NCBI GenBank assembly: GCA_964036045.1
Contig: OZ038389.1
Location: 40,045,717 to 40,109,716, forward strand
From: Eutreptiella sp. 'Long Island Sound 2002'
Lineage: Eukaryota > Euglenozoa > Euglenophyceae > Eutreptiales > Eutreptiaceae
DNA length: 64,000 nt
Direction: 5' to 3'
Positions 24,440 to 35,179 of this stretch are shown one piece after another (position 1 is the stretch's first letter; each line of letters begins with the position of its first letter). A model generated the notes under the pieces. That model did no database searches, was not told where the DNA came from, and saw only the letters and a program-made list of their open reading frames with translations. The translations under genes and the position numbers were made by a program.

Positions 24440-24783
24440 TGGATTTCTTTTGCAGTGGCTGCTGCGCCCCCTGGTGGACACATAATGCCCTCACTTCAAC
24501 CCGGACTCCCTGTTAATAGATCACAACGTTTCAAATGTCACCAGCCAGCACTGCAGAGCTTTATACCCTACTAGCTGGATGCCTTGCAAGCAACAAAAGG
24601 CAATGAGCCCCCAAAGCATCAAACTTGTCCCTCACACATCTCCGAGTGCCCGTCCTCAATGGTCCCAATTCCTTTTGCAGTGGCTGTGGCGCCGCCTGGG
24701 GTACACAAAATGCCCTCAGTTCAACCCGGACTCTCCATTAGGAGATCACAAGGTTTCAAATGTCACCAGTCACCAGACCAGGG
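24440..24783 (+). other. Unique insertion inside the satellite with about 98-bp direct repeats
   Basis: A non-satellite segment interrupts a monomer after CATTTGGGATGG and the array resumes at TTGAGGCGGG. It contains two imperfect direct copies of about 98 bp (24446-24545 and 24673-24770) starting TTTTGCAGTGGCTG and ending TTTCAAATGTCACCAG, with about 127 bp between. Part of the monomer is missing at the site. It may be a small terminal-repeat element or its remnant; no target duplication is clear. Confidence 0.6.
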
Positions 24784-26004
24784 GTTGAGGCGGGAAAACT
24801 GCATAAGCAATTTTTGCCCTAGACCCCTTGGGAGCCACCCCACCCCCAACACCCAAATAGTGTGAAAAACGCATAAAAGGGGGCTAAAACATGCTTCACA
24901 TGGGATATTTGATCATTTTGGATGGTCAAAGTATCAAAAAAATCAGTTTCAGAAATTTCCATTTTTGAGCTGCTCAGGCGGGAAAACTGCATAAGCAGGT
25001 TGCGCCCTAGACCCCTTGGGAGCCCCCCCCCCCCCCCCCAACACCCAAATAGTGTGAAAAACACATAAAAGGGGGCTAAAACATGCTTCACATGGGATAT
25101 TTGATCATTTTGGATGATCAAAGTATCAAAAAAATCAGTTTCAGAAATTTCCATTTTTGAGCTGTTGAGGCGGGAAAACTGCATTAGCAGGTTGCGCCCT
25201 AGACCCCTTGGGACCCCCCCCCCCCCAACACCCAAATAGGGTGAAAAACACATAAAAGGGGGCTAAAACATGCTTTACATAGCATATTTCATCATTGTAA
25301 GTGGTCACAATATCAAAAAAATGTTTTGCAAAATTTTCCATTTTTGACTTGTAAAGGGTTGAAAACTGCTTAGGCGGTTTGTGCTCACACCAAATGCCAT
25401 TGAACCACCTACAAACAGCAATTTTGAAGCTTTTGGGGGGCCCGTGGCACGGGCTACATAGGCCCAGCGGCCACAACCCGGGTCCCCCTGGGTGCTCAAG
25501 TACCCGTATTGTCACTAAATCATCACCCAAACCCAACCCTAACACCTTCTCATTGAACTTTGATGTCAACTGTAACTTTTGTTAGCAATGGCCTGGATTT
25601 GCGTTGGGTGATTTTCAGGGGTTAACTAGACTTGCCATCTCTTGCAAAATACTCAAGCATTCATGCTGTTCTGCTGCGTTTTGCCCAACCTGCTGTCCTG
25701 TGGTTGCACATTTGCACAAGGCACCATGTTGGATTCGTAGCTTTGGTTTGCTGACACACCTTTAGCATTTGGTGGGATGAAGGGCAAACATAGTAGAGGA
25801 AGGGACGGGCAGAGCGGAGGGCTGTGTGTGGGAGCAGGGGTGAGGGGCAAGGTGGTTGTGTTGATAATTGTTGATAGGCGTGTTGTGGTGTTTTGAAGTT
25901 GTGTTCTAAAACTGTTTTAATTCTATTGCCTTCGGCAGGGCACCTCGAAGAGGGGAGAGTTCTTGAGCTGCTGAGGCGGGAAAACTGCATAAGCAAGTTG
26001 TGCC

Positions 26005-26950
26005 CTAGACCCCTTGGGAGCCAACCAACCCCCAACACCCAAATAGTGTGAAAAACACATAAAAGGGGGCTAAAACATGCTTCACATGGGATATTTGATC
26101 ATTTTGGATGGTCAAAGTATCAAAAAAATCAGTTTCAGAAATTTCCATTTTTGAGCTGTTGAGGCGGGAAAACTGCATTAGCAGGTTGCGCCCTAGACCC
26201 CTTGGGAGCCACCCCACCCCCAACACCCAAATAGTGTGAAAAACACATAAAAAGGGGCTAAAACATGCTTCACATGGGATATTTGATCATTTTGGATGGT
26301 CAAAGTTTCAAAAAAATCAGTTTCAGAAATTTCCATTTTTGAGCTGTTGAGGCAGGAAAACTGCATTAGCAGGTTGCGCCCTAGACCCCTTGGGAGCCAC
26401 CCCACCCCCAACACCCAAATAGTGTGAAAAACACATAAAAAGGGGATAAAACATGCTTCACATGGGATATTTGATCATTTTGGATGATCAAAGTATCAAA
26501 AAAATCAGTTTCAGAAATTTCCATTTTTGAGCTGTTGAGGCGGGAAAACTGCATTAGCAGGTTGCGCCCTAGACCCCTTGGGACCCCCCCCCCCCCAACA
26601 CCCAAATAGGGTGAAAAACACATAAAAGGGGGCTAAAACATGCTTCACATGGGATATTTGATCATTTTGGATGGTCAAAGTTTCAAAAAAATCAGTTTCA
26701 GAAATTTCCATTTTTGAGCTGTTGAGGCAGGAAAACTGCATTAGCAGGTTGCGCCCTAGACCCCTTGGGAGCCACCCCACCCCCAACACCCAAATAGTGT
26801 GAAAAACACATAAAAAGGGGATAAAACATGCTTCACATGGGATATTTGATCATTTTGGATGATCAAAGTATCAAAAAAATCAGTTTCAGAAATTTCCATT
26901 TTTGAGCTGTTGAGGCGGGAAAACTGCATTAGCAGGTTGCGCCCTAGACC
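26005..26950 (+). repeat. Example run of 188-bp monomers
   Basis: Five consecutive monomers or near-monomers, each with GAGCTGTTGAGGCGGG, CTAGACCCCTTGGGA, a C-rich core, CAACACCCAAATAG and GGATATTTGATCATTTTGGA. Two subtypes are interleaved: an ACCCCACCCCCAACACCC core followed by ATAGTGTG, and a pure C-run core (8 to about 18 C) followed by ATAGGGTG. The length is close to a nucleosome repeat. Confidence 0.9.
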
Positions 26951-27667
26951 CCTTGGGACCCCCCCCCCCCCAACACCCAAATAGGGTGAAAAACACATAA
27001 AAGGGGGCTAAAACATGCTTTACATAGCATATTTCATCATTGTAAGTGGTCACAATATCAAAAAAATGTTTTGCAAAATTTTCCATTTTTGACTTGTAAA
27101 GGGTTGAAAACTGCTTAGGCGGTTTGTGCTCACACCAAATGCCATTGAACCACCTACAAACAGCAATTTTGAAGCTTTTGGGGGGCCCGTGGCACGGGCT
27201 ACATAGGCCCAGCGGCCACAACCCGGGTCCCCCTGGGTGCTCAAGTACCCGTATTGTCACTAAATCATCACCCAAACCAAACCCTAACACCTTCTCATTG
27301 AACTTTGATGTCAACTGTAACTTTTGTTAGCAATGGCCTGGATTTGCGTTGGGTGATTTTCAGGGGTTAACTAGACTTGCCATCTCTTGCAAAATACTCA
27401 AGCATTCATGCTGTTCTGCTGCGTTTTGCCCAACCTGCTGTCCTGTGGTTGCACATTTGCACAAGGCACCATGTTGGATTCGTAGCTTTGGTTTGCTGAC
27501 ACACCTTTAGCATTTGGTGGGATGAAGGGCAAACATAGTAGAGGAAGGGACGGGCAGAGCGGAGGGCTGTGTGTGGGAGGAGGGGTGAGGGGCAAGGTGG
27601 TTGTGTTGATAATTGTTGATAGGCATGTTGTGGTGTTTTGAAGTTGTGTTCTAAAACTGTTTTAATT

Positions 27668-28083
27668 TGACATTCTGAAAGCGTTCACCACTTTTAGAAT
27701 TCGAATGCTGTCACCCAGGTCCATGCCCCCTTACCCAGGTCTCCACACCACACCCACCACAGCATACCACAGCACCCCACGCCATGCCACAACATCACTT
27801 CACTACACCCCACCCCATCTGACCTGAGACCACACCACATCGCACCACACCACACCACACCACTCCACCTCACCCCACCCCACCCTGCAACACCCCACTT
27901 TTGCCCCTCCTCTTTCAGTGGCAGATGGATAGGAAATTTTCCAAATGTTGATGCTGGGGTGAAAACAGTGTGTTTTTTCTAAGAGGTTTCTAAAAGGGTT
28001 CTAATTATGAAGGCGAAGAGTGCCAATGGTGGTTTTTTTCAACACTTTGAGAACCTTTTTGGAACAGTTTTAGAACAAACATT
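27668..28083 (+). repeat. CCACA-rich low-complexity stretch and flank
   Basis: 27740-27900 is made of irregular CCACACCA / CCACCCCA repeats. At 28063-28077 AACAGTTTTAGAACA is the inverse of TGTTCTAAAACTGTT at 27646-27660, the last satellite unit. No gene is visible. Confidence 0.6.
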
Positions 28084-29327
28084 TTGCCCATGAGCAAACA
28101 AATCAAAACAAGTGGCAGGCTGTGGTGCCATGTGGTGGGATGTGGCGTGAGGTCACCCCGGTGCCAAAAGCGCCGCTACCTGCATTACCTGCACAAAGTT
28201 GGTTTGGCCCCCCACAAAAGGCACAGGCAGGTCAAAAGCTCTCCATGCAAGCACGTCCTGGTATTCATGTGCAGCAATGTTCAGCAGTTCAACGTCACAA
28301 CAGGCTCCATCTGTACTCGAAAGCTGAAACAGGATCTGGATGTCATGTACAGGTCAGGGGTACACGCATTCCTAAGTGCTGGTGGTGTCTCATGCTATTC
28401 CGCGGTCACCAGTGGTGTGGGGAATACCGTACTCAGGAGGGCACGTGCATAATAAGGTCCTGGACGCTAATGCGAAGGGGACCATACTTCGGAGGGACAC
28501 CAGAAAGAGTCAGCAGGGTCAGGTCGCGAGATCGCACTGGTCTTTCACTGAAAACACGGCGTTTGAGTCTCTGGGGTGCATGATCTAAAGAGGAGGGGGG
28601 GGGGTGTCCCGAGAAAAGATTGGGAGAAGAAAATGCGGGGTCTTTGCACGTCGAGCTGGCATCAGTGGAGGATGCAACTTGTTGAGGGTGACAATCGAGG
28701 AAATCAACTAACAGGGTCAGCAGTGACACCGCACACGCCACAGGGGCGCTCCGTGCAATGGACTGTCACTGGCAACCAGGAGTGGTGTGGATTTCAATAG
28801 ACTGCGAGACTAACAAGTGTGGGGAGACGTGGGTCGCAAGGGGTGGGGGGTCGAAGAAGGAAAGTATGGGAAATCCTGGGACCATTCCTTGCCAGTCCAG
28901 ACCCCTAAAAGGGCCAGCTTGGCACGAAGAGCAGCGTCACAGAGCCAGGCATGCCGCTTCGTTGCGTTCACTCCGCCGCCTTTTGCAATCAGTTCAATCA
29001 CGTCGAGAGCCCTTTGCACAGTGCTCTTGGGGCATACAACGCACCGCGTGATGCCGCGTGCCCCTCGTGCGCACCCTATGCAAAATGGGGAAGGGCACTA
29101 CCGTGTGAAAAACACCATGTCACGTTGAAAGGGGGGGCTGCGAAATGCACGGCGCGCGCAATGCTTGGGCACCATGTTACAGCATCCCCCTTTGTCCAGA
29201 ACCCATATTTTCCACGGGCATGTCCAGACTGCGGTGCTTATGCGGAAACAGCAAACTGATAGCGCGGTATGTGTGGTGGACATACATGAGCCAACAGACA
29301 TGCCTCAAAATTTGCATGAATCGGAGT
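28084..29327. other. No assignable gene
   Basis: Several open frames of 70-150 codons overlap here on both strands (for example 28084-28452, 28122-28583 and 28951-29259 on plus). None has a recognisable domain and they contradict each other. A Cys/His-rich stretch near 29060-29240 may be a decayed coding fragment. The end next to 29328 should hold the 3' untranslated region of the RRM gene. Confidence 0.4.
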
Positions 29328-30203
29328 TCACGGACGGAACTCTCTAATCGCGAGTTGCCTTTCGGTCAACCAGGAATCGTGCAATCGCTCAACAGCCGAA
29401 CGAGCACCGTCAGAGGAAGCAAACTCAACAAAAGCAGACCCCTTGGAGCGCCCCCCAGGCAAGCCTCGTTCCGTCAGGATCTCCACGTTCACCACGGGGC
29501 CGGCTTCACTCATGTGGTCCCGGAGTTCCTGCGTGCTCGTGCGATAGCTCAAATTCGAAACAAACACCTTGGCCGCTGGATCTCCGGTTGTGGCAGCTCC
29601 TTTACCGCCTCCGCGTCCGCCTCCGCCTCCGCCGCCTTTGCCGCCTTTGCCACCTTTGCCGCCACCTTTGCCGCCTTTGCCCTCGTTGGCTCGATCCTCG
29701 CGGACATGGATCGTTCTGCCAAAGAACTCCCCGTCATTAAGAGACTGAATGGCAGCGCTGGCCATCTCTTCGGACTCGAACTCCACCAGGCCATAGCCCT
29801 TCATCACATCCGCACGCACCACTGTGCCGCAGGTCTCAAAATGGGTCTTCAAGTCTTGCCATGTTGCGTCAAAGCTCAGATTGCCGACGTAGACACGGGA
29901 TGACGGCTTCCGGGCGCCGCCCTTGCCTCCGGCACTCTGGCCTCCTTTGTCATGACGTACGAGGACCTGGCGGCCATCAATCACTGTATCATGCAGCTCT
30001 GCCACGGCGCGGTCAGCCTCTGCTGCTGTGCGGTACGACACCAACCCGCAGCCCTTGGAGCGACCGTCGGGCGTCCGAAAGATGCTCACATTCAGCACTT
30101 CCCCTGCCTGGCGCATGTGCTCAGACAACGCCGCCTCCTCAGTATGATACGACAGATTCCCGGCGTAAACCACTACCTTGGAGCCGCTGTCAGAGTCCGC
30201 CAT
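29328..30203 (-). CDS. Three-RRM RNA-binding protein with Gly/Lys-rich linker (291 aa)
   Basis: An intronless gene from ATG 30201-30203 (context GCGCAATGG, purine at -3 and G at +4) to TGA at 29328-29330. RRM1 is residues about 10-85 with RNP2-like VVYAGNLSY and RNP1-like SKGCGLVSY. RRM2 is about 102-172 with RVYVGNLSF and KGYGLVEF. A 35-residue linker of Gly and Lys follows. RRM3 is about 211-291 with KVFVSNLSY and SKGSAFVEF. Each RRM keeps the aromatic position of RNP2 or RNP1 needed for base stacking, except that RNP1 of RRM1 has Cys-Gly in place of the first aromatic. The protein should bind single-stranded RNA; localisation is not encoded visibly. It is the only unbroken gene in the window that looks like an ordinary host gene. 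It is divergent from gene X. Confidence 0.9.
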   Translation of the reverse strand: MADSDSGSKVVVYAGNLSYHTEEAALSEHMRQAGEVLNVSIFRTPDGRSKGCGLVSYRTAAEADRAVAELHDTVIDGRQVLVRHDKGGQSAGGKGGARKPSSRVYVGNLSFDATWQDLKTHFETCGTVVRADVMKGYGLVEFESEEMASAAIQSLNDGEFFGRTIHVREDRANEGKGGKGGGKGGKGGKGGGGGGGRGGGKGAATTGDPAAKVFVSNLSYRTSTQELRDHMSEAGPVVNVEILTERGLPGGRSKGSAFVEFASSDGARSAVERLHDSWLTERQLAIREFRP

Positions 30204-31684
30204 TGCGCGTGATAAAATGAACTGCAAAGTCATCAAAAGCAGTGGTGTGGAGGGTTACAGGGCCCGAAGTGCGGGGCGAGAATATCTGTGGACGCAACAT
30301 ACAAATGAGCATATGCCCACGTGGCTTGCCGATCAGTCGGTGCAAGAAAGAAGCATTCAAGGCCTGATTTTGCGCTGTGGAGGTAAGCCACCTGCACGTC
30401 AAACGATTCTCACACGAGCACTGTGTGGGGTATCTGTCGTGCTGTGTCCCTGTAGACTGCTACAAACAGACCAGACACCAAAAATAGAAGAATATTTGTG
30501 AGCTTCTGCGAATAGAGTCCTTACCCCTGAAAAACGACCAGCAGGCCGCGGTAAAAAGGCGGCCATTAGGCTCACGGACCGGGGCTCAAGGGAAAATTTT
30601 GTCACCAAGTACCAGACGAACGAGGGAGATTGACCCAGCTTGGCAACGAACAAATAACCCTGCATGCCACTACAACGCCAACACGCAACCACCGGTCAAC
30701 GTGTGTGGCAACAAAACCTTCGAGGCACAAAGCAAGCAAAAATAAACTCGAATTCGGACAATTCAAACGACCTGAAAGCACCGCATTGCAAAATCCCCCT
30801 TCCTTGAAACACAAGCAGGCCTCCATGTTCACCAGCGCCAACCAGCGCTTGATCACCGTCCAGAAAAGAAAACCGGGGAAAATAGGGCTAGAACACGGGA
30901 AAATGTCTGGCAGCGACTTAAGCCGGAAACAGACGTCGAGCGCCAATGCATTTGCTTTCACGCATAAGAACGTAGACCGGCCTCGACCGATCGTGATGCA
31001 CTGTTATGACTCGATCGTGAAGAACTCCATTCCCACGTCTGGCAGTGACAAAAGCCAGAAACACACCTGGAGCGAATGCACGCACCCACAACCTACAAAC
31101 CAACACACTCTTTGCGACCGAACGGTGACGGCTTGAAGGAACCGAAAGGAGAGGGGGCAATGAAGATGCAAAAGGCAGAGATAACACACATCCAGACAGG
31201 TTAAGAAAGGAATGGAGAGCTGAAAAGAAACGAAAAACAGCGAAGGCGCAAAAGTCCTGTCCTCAGGTAAGCTGGAGCCTTTTTGCTTCGGCTCAGTTCG
31301 GTTATCGCATCTCACAACTGCATGTCAGCAAGCAGCATTCGCTTGGGGTTTGGACCATCTGTATGTACAATAAAAGATGCAAATTCAATTTACAATCAGC
31401 ATAACGAAAGACAGTGGCCGAGTGGATTCGATTCTTTTGCTGCTGCGGTCGGTTGGCAGATGGCTGCCAGCGGGAATGGCTATGCAGGACTACGGCTTAG
31501 GACTACGCGTAGGACTAAAGGATCTGCCCACATTGCGCACGCGCATCCACATCAAATTTTGACAGAACTGAAAACCTTTTTGTTTTATCACAGTACATTT
31601 CTGACAGGGGGGACAGATGCATCGCGTGCCAGGTTAAGGGATGTGCATTTCCTGGCGCTCTGTAGCTCTTAATTTCGCAAAACT
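30204..31684. other. Intergenic region between divergent genes
   Basis: About 1.48 kb between the RRM gene and gene X, which start away from each other, so promoters of both should lie here. I see no convincing TATA box, repeat or RNA gene. Open frames here are not protein-like. Confidence 0.5.
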
Positions 31685-34600
31685 ATGTCTGCCAAAGCCA
31701 CTGCCACTGCTGCTTGGGACTGGAAGGACCCCGAGGACGCAGACCAGGCTCCGGGTCCCCACCCAATCAGCGCACCCATCCAAGTACCCCCATCGCCGCC
31801 CCACGACCCTCATGTGCTGCCCCCCAAAGGATTTAAGAAGCCATGGAAGGGAAAAATTGGGAAGGGAGGCAAGGAAATCGAGTTGCCGGACGAGGCGTAC
31901 GAGACGGATGCATGGACTCCCACGGAATATTGGTGGTCCCACCCGGATGGTATGTGGTTGCAAACATTTCGATTTGGTTGTGCGTTTCACGTCATTTTCA
32001 TGCAAAATGCGTGCCTTCCCTATCCTACCTCCATCCTACCTATTCTTTGTGTTGCAGAAGAGGATGAGGTCGCCTTTGATGGGGCCCAACCGTGGCATGT
32101 CAATTGGTATGACAGCCTTGGCGACCGACAATGTCACCAACTTCACGCGCAACGACCCCAACCAGACGACCCACACGCGCAATGGCAAGAGGAGATTGAG
32201 ATTGAGCGCTTGGCTGACATTGCTCGTACTCCAAGTCCAAGTGCAAGTCCAACTCCGCCGGGCACGCCAAAGCACTCCCCGGAACCACGAACCGAGGCGG
32301 AACGTGGTATGCACCGCTACGCACCATTGCACCATGGCACGTGTTACATGGTTCCGTTCCTTCACCGTCAACCCTTGTTTAAAGCAACAATGGAGCAAAG
32401 GAAGAAGGACTGGGAGGGGAGACGCCGTTCGCCGGAGCCACGCGCCGAGGGTGCACCCAAGACGCCAAGCGAGCGAGGTATCCCCGTGGTGGCGTCACTT
32501 GTTTGCTTGTCCTTTTTGTGTTCATTGTGCATTTTTTCTTGTTTGCCCCTCTTTTCTCCCGCACATTGTACATTTGTTGGTTGGTTTGTTTAGGGAGAAA
32601 GGGTGCGGAGGAGCTCATTCGGAGGATGAAGGAGCGAAAGGAAGCCAAGGACCGTGAGGAGGAAGCGAAACGTAAGGAGTCAGGTATGTGCCTTTCCCAT
32701 CCTCTTTGCCGTGCCGTGACAATGGCCCATTACGGGCCCATATGTGCATAGAAGCGTGTTTGGGTTTTGTTTGGGTTAGGTGACACAAGCTTGGAGTGGG
32801 GTTTGGGAGCGCGCCTCTCGTCTTTGAGGCATTAGCAATGGCCCATTACGGGCCCATATGTGCATAGAAGCGTGTTTGGGTTTTGTTTGGGTTAGGTGAC
32901 ACAAGCTTGGAGTGGGGTTTGGGAGCGCGCCTCTCGTCTTTGAGGCGTTAGCAATGGCCCATTACGGGCCCATATGTGTATAGAAGCGTGTTTGGGTGTT
33001 GTTTGGGTTAGGTGACACAAGCTTGGAGTGGGGTTTGGGAGCGCGCCTCTCGTCTTTGAGGCCTTAGCAATGGCCCATTACGGGCCCATATGTGTATAGA
33101 AGCGGGTTTAGGTTTTGTTTGGGTTAGGTGACACAACCTCGGAGTGGGGTTTGGGAGCGCGCTTCTTGTCGTTGGCACACTTTACTGCATGTATCCTTTT
33201 TGCAGCATTGGTCAGCACCATGCAGAAGGACGAGGTGCTGGCCATCGCCGACCCCAAGGACCGCGAGCTCGTGCGGTTCAGTGTGGGGGAGACCTTCGAC
33301 GCCAACGTCAAGGTCTTGCAGGCCGTGGTTCCCCGGCCCCAAAGCACAGGCTCGCGCGACACGTACATCGTGCGCCGGGTCTGCCAGGGACCCCCCTTCG
33401 CGAGGTGGCGCCGCGGGGTTCGCGAGGGTGGCGCATTGCCCCCCACATGGGACCCCCCGGCGGTGGTTGTGGGTGACGAGGAGGGCAATACCTTCATGGG
33501 GGAATGGTATTGCCCTCAAGTTACCATTAGTTCTTTTTGGGACGCCAAAAAGAACACCAAAAAGCGGGAGGAACATTGCGCAATGTTCCGGGGGTGGGGG
33601 AGGGGGGCCAACCCGAAAAAAAAAAATTTCGGGATTTCTGACTTCGCGACCGTCAAGGTCGCGGAGGACGGAGAAGAGCGGGGTTTGCCCGCATGGGCAA
33701 ACGAGGAGGTGGAGTGGGAGGTGCCCTGCGAGCTCCTCCTGCCCCTTGCGCACCCATTGGGCCAGGCGGTGCGCAAAATTTTTTGGGACAAGGGGACTTG
33801 GGGGACGTGAGGGTGCCGGCGCACCAACACGCGGAGGAGGTGTACCAAAGGGGGGAACATCTCCGCCTCCGTGAGTGGTCGCCCGACGACGTCGCCGACT
33901 ACGGGGAGCGCCTACGGTATTTCCAGGGGGACCATGTTTTTGTGGGGGGGGGGGGGGTGGAGGGGGCCGAAGAGGAGGACGGGGAGGAGGCCGAAGAGGA
34001 GGAGGTGGGCCAGGCCGAAGAGGAGGAGGTAGAGGAGACCGAAGAGGAGGAGGGGGGGGAGGAGAAAGAGGAGGAGCGGCAGGCCCCGGTGGACATTGAA
34101 CCGGAGTTGAGTATTGAGGTGGACGTCGACGCACCCCCCCAGCCCCCCGCCCCCCGGCCCAAACCAAGCCCCAAACCTCGCGCCAAGGGTGCCGTACGCC
34201 GGAAGCCTCAGCCGGCGTACAAGTATGGGGGGAAGAAGGAGTTGGTGGAGAGTGCGAGCCATGGCACGCTCCCAGAGGTCCCGGATGTGTATTACATCCC
34301 GGGGAGGTGGGTGGACCGGCGCCACCCTCTGACCCTCCGGCGGTTGGGTGCCCCCCGTGGCGCTCCGGGTGTGGGGCACCTGTATGCTCTGTTTTTTGAG
34401 GCCCACCCGGACGGCACGATGCGCACGCGCGTGTGTGAGACGGGTGGTGCGGGGTATGCTGAGGTGGAGTACATATGTGCCCACCTCGGCACTCTGTTTC
34501 AGGGGGTCCCGGGGTGCACCAAAATGCCCCCGGTCCACTTTTGGGTGTCCCCGCCTAAGCGCGAGACAAAGTTTTCAGTGCGGAGGGACGGGAATAGGGG

Positions 34601-35160
34601 GGTTGCGCGATGTGCGTTGCTTTTGGCACGCATTGTGGCGCATTGGATCAACGGAGGACATTACGTCCCCCTTGAGGACCTCCCCGGAGTCGGCGCGGGC
34701 GTGGAGTTCACGACCGTTGCCGAGATGTGGGGGGATGTTGCCATGTTGGCTGCATGGGGGGGGGACATGGCGCGTAGGCCGGGCCGGCGGCCCTCCGGCA
34801 AGCTGGGCGCCGTGTGCGACGAGGTGACGGCCATGGTGGAGGCCCGGACGGATGAGCCTCCCCTCGTGCCATTGTCTTGGGTGGGGTACCTTGCGTTGGC
34901 GCTTGCGGGTGAGGAGTCGTTGCGCGTGCCGTTTGGGTGTGTTGTGCCCTACTCTTGGGGGGGGGCGTTTTGGAGAAATCCAAAAGTTCGTGTCCGAGGG
35001 GGGGTGGGAGAAGGTTAGGACGGAGGCCAAGCGCACCGGCAGGGTGCAACAAAGGGTGTGGTTGGCCCAATGGTTGTCGGGGGGCGAGGGGCGTAAGGGG
35101 GTTGCACACAAGCAACCAAAGGCACGCGTGGGTAAGAAGATGAAGTTGACGGTGGGATAA
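31685..35160 (+). CDS. Gene X: unknown multi-exon gene, basic N-part and acidic middle (about 781 aa if one frameshift is ignored)
   Basis: Exons inferred from splice sites and phase: 31685-31949, 32058-32306, 32385-32477, 32594-32683, 33206-33506, 33812-35160. All five donors begin GTAT, all acceptors are AG, the first four introns are phase 1 and the fifth phase 2. The second intron (78 bp) is least certain because the frame stays open through it. Start ATG 31685 has A at -3. The product has a Pro-rich N-terminus, a Lys/Glu/Arg helix (IRRMKERKEAKDREEE), a globular part from LVSTMQKDEV, an acidic block (about 33955-34110, mostly Glu), a Pro/Lys linker and a globular C-part (DVYYIPGRWVDRR, VHFWVSPPKRETKF, IVAHWINGGHYVPLED). 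A run of nine G (34957-34965) shifts the frame to a stop at 35018; with eight G the frame runs to TAA 35160. I do not recognise the family. Confidence 0.65.
32721..33176 (+). repeat. 116-bp tandem repeat, four copies, in an intron of gene X
   Basis: Copies start at AATGGCCCATTACGGGCCCA at 32721, 32837, 32953 and 33069, with few differences. The array fills most of the 522-bp intron 32684-33205, whose donor (CAG|GTATGTGC) and acceptor (TTTTTGCAG) stay intact. Confidence 0.95.
33481..33811 (+). other. Hairpin-chain intron of gene X
   Basis: The proposed intron 33507-33811 and its 5' edge hold consecutive perfect inverted repeats: 33481-33492/33506-33517 (12 bp, spanning the donor), 33530-33540/33545-33555 (11 bp), 33570-33579/33580-33589 (10 bp, no loop), 33612-33618/33627-33633 (7 bp), 33645-33651/33657-33663 (7 bp), 33683-33690/33695-33702 (8 bp) and 33746-33754/33768-33776 (9 bp). 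Removing the intron joins TG|G in phase and links two frames that otherwise do not match. Confidence 0.75.
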
Positions 35161-35179
35161 GGGGAATGGCTGCCACGTG

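Larger units (their letters stand above)
14770..27667 (+). repeat. Higher-order satellite array (about 12.9 kb)
   Basis: The array begins at CCTAACACCTTCTC and ends at ACTGTTTTAATT. Two component types alternate: 188-bp monomers (shift between neighbours 188 bp, for example 26005 to 26193), and a spacer of roughly 800 bp with nine full copies marked by TTGTGCTCACACC near 15985, 17365, 18368, 19752, 21130, 22315, 23318, 25370 and 27115, plus a partial first copy. Spacer intervals are 1380, 1003, 1384, 1378, 1185, 1003, 2052 and 1745 bp, set by how many monomers lie between. Larger blocks recur at offsets of about 3767 bp and 4950 bp. The many reading frames in it are by-products: 188 is not a multiple of 3 and frames break at each unit. 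Confidence 0.95.

Noticed and set aside
14885-27595. Dozens of 60-150-codon frames in the satellite
   Set aside because: They recur only because the DNA repeats; 188 bp is not a multiple of three and frames break at each unit.
14770-27667. CRISPR array
   Set aside because: Units are 188 bp with divergent long spacers in eukaryotic DNA; no short repeats with unique spacers or cas genes.
27646-28077. Inverted AACAGTTTTAGAACA pair as ends of a DNA transposon
   Set aside because: One arm belongs to the satellite unit itself and no transposase or target duplication is seen.
33124-34167. 347-codon minus-strand frame over gene X
   Set aside because: Shadow of the acidic and G-rich region; long Pro runs only.
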